Below, in pieces: positions 58,145 through 64,000 of a stretch of DNA of 64,000 bases. Under the pieces are notes generated by a model. It did not search any database and was not told the DNA's origin. It saw only the letters and a list, made by a program, of their open reading frames with translations. Positions within the stretch are counted from its first letter, which is position 1, and every line of letters begins with the position of its first letter. Source of the stretch: Providencia alcalifaciens DSM 30120 (lineage in GTDB: Bacteria; Pseudomonadota; Gammaproteobacteria; Enterobacterales; Enterobacteriaceae); the NCBI RefSeq assembly GCF_000173415.1, contig NZ_ABXW01000004.1:62001-126000 (forward strand), given 5' to 3'. Position numbers and translations under genes: made by a program.

Positions 58145-58310
58145 TGGTATCTCCCGATTAAATGAAGGAAGTAACGCTTAGATGTAATACAAATAAATAA
58201 TTTGTTAAATATTTGTATCGTTAAGATATAGCATGAATTATTTAGGGGGCTGAACAGCAAAAGTAGAAAAGTGTTAACGAGGTAGGAAAAATTGCAGATA
58301 AGAGATGTAA

Positions 58311-58334
58311 AAATGCCGGCATTGAGCCGGCATC
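58311..58334 (-). terminator. peroxiredoxin gene terminator
   Basis: ATGCCGGC (58313-58320) pairs perfectly with GCCGGCAT (58326-58333); on the minus strand TTTT follows. Confidence 0.9.
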
Positions 58335-58354
58335 TGAAAACTTAATTGGTAGAA

Positions 58355-58957
58355 TTACAGACCAGTTGCGTTTTTAGTCAGGTAAGCAGCAACGCCTTTT
58401 GGTGATGCGCTCATGCCTTCTTTACCTTTTTCCCACTGAGCTGGGCAAACATCACCGTGCTCTTCGTGGAATTGCAGCGCGTCAACCATACGCAGCATTT
58501 CGTCGATGTTACGACCTAATGGTAGGTCGTTAACCACTTGGTGACGAACAATACCGTTTTTGTCAACTAAGAAAGAACCGCGCAGAGCAACGCCCGCTTC
58601 TGGGTGCTCGATGCCGTATGCTTTCATGATTTCACGTTTGATATCAGCAACCATCGGATATTTAACTTCACCGATACCGCCGTTATCAACAGGCGTTTTA
58701 CGCCATGCGTTATGGACGAACTCAGAGTCAAAAGAAACACCAACGATTTCTACGCCGCGTTTTTTGAATTCTTCATAACGGTGATCAAATGCAATCAGTT
58801 CTGAAGGACAAACGAAAGTGAAGTCCATTGGCCAGAAGAAGATCACAGCTGGACGACCGTTCAGGTGGTTTTTCAGGTTAAAGTTATCAACGATTTCACC
58901 ATTACCAAGAACAGCTGCAGCAGTAAAGTCAGGGGCTTGACGTGTTACCAGAACCAT
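58355..58957 (-). CDS. typical 2-Cys peroxiredoxin (AhpC/TSA family)
   Basis: 200-aa thiol peroxidase that reduces H2O2 and organic peroxides. The peroxidatic cysteine is C50 in FTFVCPSE and the resolving cysteine is C171 in GDVCPAQW, the typical 2-Cys layout. It is closer to the Yersinia/Serratia-type 200-residue Prx (Prx1/TSA-like) than to E. coli AhpC (187 aa), and no ahpF reductase is adjacent, so thioredoxin is the likely reductant. A GGAG-type site precedes ATG 58957. Confidence 0.93.
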   Translation of the reverse strand: MVLVTRQAPDFTAAAVLGNGEIVDNFNLKNHLNGRPAVIFFWPMDFTFVCPSELIAFDHRYEEFKKRGVEIVGVSFDSEFVHNAWRKTPVDNGGIGEVKYPMVADIKREIMKAYGIEHPEAGVALRGSFLVDKNGIVRHQVVNDLPLGRNIDEMLRMVDALQFHEEHGDVCPAQWEKGKEGMSASPKGVAAYLTKNATGL

Positions 58958-59163
58958 AATGTACTCCTATGAGTTTTAAGGGTTTCTATCTCCGCAATCA
59001 TAATGGGGCATGCGGATAAATATAACCTAAGGATAAGGATTTATCCTTGGAGAATAAAGGCATTAAAACCAATTAATATGATAGTTTTTACCTATCAATG
59101 GTATCAATTTGGCAAATTAATATCAATAAGATAGTTTTATTCCATTAAAGTGCAAGTTTTAAT

Positions 59164-59775
59164 TTATTCAGATGCACGTAATGTGAACTCTTGGGCAAAA
59201 AGCTGTTGTTCCGCCGTCTCAATCATTAGTGGATAAAACTGAAAGAAAATATGTTCAAGTTCTGGATAATTAAGTAAAAAATCATCAAAAGAGCCACTCA
59301 AGGCAGCCAACTTCGGTCGGCGTCTTGCCATACCATTGAGCGATTTCCCGATATACTCTTTTTCCGCATAGCGAGTCAGCCATTGCTGAGACCACAGGTA
59401 CTCATTTAACTCCTGAAATTTTTCAGGGGTATGATACAAATCAGGTTCAATGGTTTGCCGAGCAAAACGCACGAAATCAGAGAGTGAAAGGGTAGGAACG
59501 AAGCGTGTCCAATGTCGAGAAAGAAAATGATCCCAGACCAAATCCAATGTGATAGGCGCAACTCGGCGATATTCTTCACGAAATAGGCGACGTGCTTGTT
59601 TGACGAGTGGGTGTGTATCAGTCGTTCTATCAACAGCCCTGTGCATACGGATCCCTGCGACAATATCGGCAGGATATTCCCCCGCGGGATTGCCGCGTAC
59701 GTAGTCCGCCATCATATTTCCCAATAGAGAGCTTTTGGCGAGATGGGCAAGGTGAAGATGAGCAAGGTAGTTCAT
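59164..59775 (-). CDS. acpH: acyl carrier protein phosphodiesterase
   Basis: Hydrolyses the phosphopantetheine arm from holo-ACP; HD-like metal enzyme. 203 aa from ATG 59775 (E. coli AcpH 193), beginning [12 protein letters not shown] with metal-ligand candidates in [10 protein letters not shown] and [13 protein letters not shown] longer frame to 59853 adds 26 Phe/His-rich residues without support. The ribosome site is weak. Divergent from queA, as in E. coli. Confidence 0.93.
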   Translation of the reverse strand: MNYLAHLHLAHLAKSSLLGNMMADYVRGNPAGEYPADIVAGIRMHRAVDRTTDTHPLVKQARRLFREEYRRVAPITLDLVWDHFLSRHWTRFVPTLSLSDFVRFARQTIEPDLYHTPEKFQELNEYLWSQQWLTRYAEKEYIGKSLNGMARRRPKLAALSGSFDDFLLNYPELEHIFFQFYPLMIETAEQQLFAQEFTLRASE

Positions 59776-59952
59776 GTCGGTACTATAAACGAAAAAATGA
59801 AAGAAAAAAGAGTGCAGGCACATTCCGTGCGGTTTCAGAAAATATTTGCGCAATATTGCTTATTTTTTATACTAAATGGCGCTTATTTCTTGCGCCAAAG
59901 ACAGTGCAGCACTAGACTAGTCGCCTTATTTTTTTAGATTGATGTTAATACA

Positions 59953-61035
59953 ATGCGTGTATCCGATTTTACTTTTGAATTACCAGAAGAACTTATTGCC
60001 CATTATCCTCAGGCTGAGCGTAGCTCATGTCGCTTACTTGGTCTTGATGGTGCCACGGGACAGCTTACGCATGGTGTGTTTACCGATATTCTTGAAAAAT
60101 TGGAGCCAGGGGATTTGCTGGTGTTCAATAACACTCGAGTGATCCCTGCTAGATTGTTCGGTCGTAAAGCGAGCGGCGGTAAAATTGAAGTTCTGATTGA
60201 GCGTATGCTTGATGAGCACCGTGTTTTGGCTCATGTTAGAGCGTCTAAAGCACCGAAGGAAGGTGCGGCATTATTGCTTGGTGAAGATGAAAGTGTGAAC
60301 GCAACAATGGTTGCTCGTCATGGTGCTCTATTTGAATTGCGCTTTGATGATGCCCGTGATGTGTTGAGCATTCTTAACCAAATTGGGCACATGCCATTGC
60401 CACCGTATATCGACCGTCCAGATGAAGAGTCTGATAAAGAGCTGTATCAAACGGTGTATAGCCAACGTCCAGGTGCGGTTGCTGCACCAACAGCGGGTTT
60501 ACACTTTGATGAGCCGTTATTAGACGCATTACGTCAAAAAGGCGTTGAGATGGCATTCGTGACATTGCATGTCGGTGCGGGCACGTTCCAACCTGTGCGA
60601 GTTGATTCCATCGAAGACCATATTATGCACTCTGAATATGCAGAGGTGCCGCAAGAGGTGGTCGATGCTGTGTTGGCATGTAAAGCGCGTGGAAATCGTG
60701 TGATTGCGGTGGGAACTACATCTGTTCGTTCACTTGAAAGCGCCGCGAAAGCCAGCCAAAATGCTTTAATTGCTCCATTCTTTGATGATACCCAGATATT
60801 TATTTATCCGGGTTATGAATATCAAGTGATTGATGCCCTGATCACTAACTTCCACCTACCAGAATCCACGTTGATTATGTTGGTTTCTGCGTTTGCGGGA
60901 TATCAAAACACCATGCGAGCCTACAAAGAAGCGGTTGAGCAAAAATACCGTTTCTTTAGTTATGGCGATGCTATGTTTATTACGCCAAATGCGAATGCTC
61001 GTTTTGAGCAAGTCGGCTCGGCAGAACAAGAATAA
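59953..61035 (+). CDS. queA: S-adenosylmethionine:tRNA ribosyltransferase-isomerase
   Basis: Adds the epoxycyclopentane ring (from the ribose of SAM) to preQ1 at tRNA position 34, making epoxyqueuosine. 360 aa (E. coli 356). Diagnostic segments: [12 protein letters not shown] at 8-19, [24 protein letters not shown] and [13 protein letters not shown]. The ribosome site is weak. tgt follows 75 bp later, so the two consecutive queuosine steps are linked. Confidence 0.98.
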   Translation: MRVSDFTFELPEELIAHYPQAERSSCRLLGLDGATGQLTHGVFTDILEKLEPGDLLVFNNTRVIPARLFGRKASGGKIEVLIERMLDEHRVLAHVRASKAPKEGAALLLGEDESVNATMVARHGALFELRFDDARDVLSILNQIGHMPLPPYIDRPDEESDKELYQTVYSQRPGAVAAPTAGLHFDEPLLDALRQKGVEMAFVTLHVGAGTFQPVRVDSIEDHIMHSEYAEVPQEVVDAVLACKARGNRVIAVGTTSVRSLESAAKASQNALIAPFFDDTQIFIYPGYEYQVIDALITNFHLPESTLIMLVSAFAGYQNTMRAYKEAVEQKYRFFSYGDAMFITPNANARFEQVGSAEQE

Positions 61036-61107
61036 GTGGCGGCGTCGCTGCTCGCTTAGATTCAGTAACCAATAGCACCAGACTGTTTTTCTGATGCTAG
61101 GAGATAA

Positions 61108-62238
<1,131 letters not shown>

Positions 62239-62253
62239 ATTTAAAGTGCGAAG

Positions 62254-62284
62254 TTAGCCCGATCTGTGTAGCATATCGGGCTGT
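62254..62284 (+). terminator. stem-loop between tgt and yajC
   Basis: AGCCCGAT (62256-62263) pairs with ATCGGGCT (62275-62282). No T run follows, so it may only attenuate read-through into yajC-secD. Confidence 0.55.
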
Positions 62285-62455
62285 ACCCTTCGTTCTTGCA
62301 GCTGAATTGTGGTTATTGGCATCAGCCAAAAGAATTATTTAGTGCAAATTATAGTTTTTAGTTCTAGTTACATAATGGTTTGATGTATTTTATGTAACTT
62401 GAATTAGTTAAAGTGTAAGTTTGAAATTGCTTTCAATAACAATGAGGAAAGTTGA

Positions 62456-62788
62456 ATGAGTTTTTTTATTTCTGAAGCAGCTGCATCAGCAGGCGCACCC
62501 GCTCAAGGTAGCCCGTACTCTCTGATTATTATGCTGGTTGTTTTCGCGCTGATTTTCTATTTCATGATCCTGCGTCCACAGCAAAAACGTGCTAAAGATC
62601 ACCGTAAACTGATGGAATCAATCGCTAAAGGCGATGAAGTTTTAACAACGGGTGGTTTAATCGGTCGTGTAACTAAAGTGTCTGAAACAGGTTATGTTGT
62701 TCTTGAACTGAGTGAGAACACTGAAGTAACTATCAAACGTGATTTCGTTGCTGCTGTTCTACCTAAAGGCACAATGAAAGCAATCTAA
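62456..62788 (+). CDS. yajC: Sec translocon accessory protein YajC
   Basis: Small inner-membrane protein of the SecDF-YajC complex, 110 aa as in E. coli. One transmembrane segment (about 21-40, SLIIMLVVFALIFYFMIL) is followed by the RPQQKRAKDHR motif and a cytosolic beta domain with GDEVLTTGGLIG. Ribosome site TGAGG. secD starts 27 nt later. Confidence 0.98.
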   Translation: MSFFISEAAASAGAPAQGSPYSLIIMLVVFALIFYFMILRPQQKRAKDHRKLMESIAKGDEVLTTGGLIGRVTKVSETGYVVLELSENTEVTIKRDFVAAVLPKGTMKAI

Positions 62789-62815
62789 TTCTGAATTTTC
62801 CCGAAGGGAACTGCC

Positions 62816-64000
62816 GTGCTAAACCGTTATCCTTTATGGAAGTATCTGATGTTGATCACTGCGATCCTCATCGGTTTGCTGTATGCACTTCCAAACCTAT
62901 ATGGTGAGGATCCGGCTGTTCAGATCACTGGCGTGCGGGGAACCGCCGCCAATGAACAAACGCTGATCCAAGTCCAAAAAGCTTTAGAAACAGATAAAAT
63001 TCAGAGCAAATCTGTTGCTCTTGAGAATGGGGCGATTTTAGCCCGTTTCAACAACTCTGACGTTCAGTTACGTGCTCGTGAAGTTATCATGAACGCGTTG
63101 GGTGACCAGTATGTTGTTGCATTAAACCTTGCACCTGCTACACCAAAATGGCTTGAAGCTCTCGGTGGTGAACCGATGAAGCTGGGTCTGGACTTACGTG
63201 GTGGGGTTCACTTCCTGATGGAAGTTGATATGGACACTGCATTAGGTAAATTGCAGGAACAAAACATGGATGGTTTGCGTAATGACTTGCGTCAAGCAGG
63301 TATTGCGTACTCTTCTATTCGTAAAGGCAGTGATTATAGCGTCGAAGTTCGCTTCCGTAACGCTGATGATCGCAGTCTTGCTGAGAAAACACTGGCGCGT
63401 AAATACCCAGATTTAGTGTTTTCTGATGGCAGCGATAACACCATGATTGCTGTTATGACTGATGAGCGCTTACGTGAAGCACGTAACTATGCCGTCTCTC
63501 AAAACATCACTATCATCCGTAACCGTGTTAACCAATTAGGTGTTGCTGAACCATTGGTTCAACGCCAAGGTGCGGATCGCATTGTTGTTGAATTGCCAGG
63601 TATCCAAGATACTGCGCGTGCAAAAGAAATTTTAGGTGCAACTGCAACCTTAGAATTCCGTTTAGTCAATACAAGTGTGGATAGCTCAGCTGCAGAAAGT
63701 GGACGTATTCCGGGTGATTCAGAACTCAAATCTGACCGTAATGGCGTGCCTTATGTTCTGTATAAGCGTGTTGTTTTAACGGGTGACCACATCACTGACT
63801 CAACGTCTGAAACGGATGAAAATGGTTACCCACAGGTCAGCATTAGTCTTGATAGTGCAGGTGGCTCTATCATGTCTGATTTTACCCGTGACAACCAAGA
63901 CAAGCTGATGGCAACCCTGTTCGTTGAGTACAAAGACAGTGGTAAAAAAGATGCTGCGGGTCGTGCGATTTTAGTCAAAGATGAGAAAGTGATTAACGCT
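62816..64000 (+). CDS. secD: protein translocase subunit SecD (5' part; runs off window)
   Basis: Uses the proton gradient with SecF to complete protein export. 395 codons are present; E. coli SecD is 615 aa, so about a third is missing at the window edge. GTG 62816 after AAGGGA gives [12 protein letters not shown], an N-terminal membrane helix (about 10-28) and then the large periplasmic P1 domain with [21 protein letters not shown] and [10 protein letters not shown]. It forms the yajC-secD(-secF) operon. Confidence 0.98.
   Translation, partial: MLNRYPLWKYLMLITAILIGLLYALPNLYGEDPAVQITGVRGTAANEQTLIQVQKALETDKIQSKSVALENGAILARFNNSDVQLRAREVIMNALGDQYVVALNLAPATPKWLEALGGEPMKLGLDLRGGVHFLMEVDMDTALGKLQEQNMDGLRNDLRQAGIAYSSIRKGSDYSVEVRFRNADDRSLAEKTLARKYPDLVFSDGSDNTMIAVMTDERLREARNYAVSQNITIIRNRVNQLGVAEPLVQRQGADRIVVELPGIQDTARAKEILGATATLEFRLVNTSVDSSAAESGRIPGDSELKSDRNGVPYVLYKRVVLTGDHITDSTSETDENGYPQVSISLDSAGGSIMSDFTRDNQDKLMATLFVEYKDSGKKDAAGRAILVKDEKVINA

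Overview
The window looks like chromosomal core sequence from an enterobacterium of the Morganellaceae, most likely Providencia or a close relative. Nearly every gene reads as an orthologue of an Escherichia coli housekeeping gene, but the DNA is AT-rich, ERIC-type repeats are present, and the gene order differs from E. coli. The genus is inferred from overall character and was not checked by a search. No tRNA, rRNA, CRISPR array, insertion sequence or prophage was seen.

Layout. 1-5010: threonine operon (thrL attenuator, thrABC). 5031-5989: two tandem genes, on the minus strand, for secreted Gly/Asn-repeat proteins that I do not recognise; this is the most novel-looking locus. 6216-11133: aldo-keto reductase, yaaA, talB (its leader carries two ERIC repeats), mog and satP. 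11291-14710: sigma-32 promoter, dnaK, dnaJ. 14713-17051: an amidohydrolase with a signal peptide and a DMT-family transporter. 17446-32334: nhaAR, rpsT, ribF-ileS-lspA-fkpB-ispH, dapB and carAB, close to the E. coli 0-1 min order. 32478-37232: PhzF-like protein, yghB, metC and exbBD with a Fur-type box. 37233-38553: a 1.3-kb AT-rich stretch without a clear gene; it holds a good promoter and a good terminator that may bracket a small RNA. 38554-40004: yedEF. 40042-45450: acetyltransferase, rdgC, mak, an array of three ERIC-type units, cpdB. 45698-52149: orphan fimbrial-like protein, nitroreductase, sbcDC. 52390-56302: Pho box, phoBR, brnQ. 56378-64000: ggt, a 2-Cys peroxiredoxin, acpH, queA-tgt-yajC-secD (secD runs off the window).

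Functional themes are amino-acid biosynthesis (Thr, Met recycling, Lys via dapB, carbamoyl phosphate for Arg and pyrimidines), protein folding and export (dnaKJ, lspA, yajC-secD), tRNA modification (queA-tgt make queuosine), phosphate sensing (phoBR), iron uptake energisation (exbBD), Na+/H+ exchange (nhaAR) and DNA maintenance (sbcCD, rdgC). Gene blocks that are far apart in E. coli (0 min; metC-yghB-exbBD; yedEF; the 9-min rdgC-to-secD block) are side by side here.

Several genes need non-ATG starts: GTG for thrB, cpdB, sbcC, phoR, tgt and secD; TTG for rpsT and carA. For nine genes a start internal to the longest open frame was chosen from family length and ribosome-binding sites.
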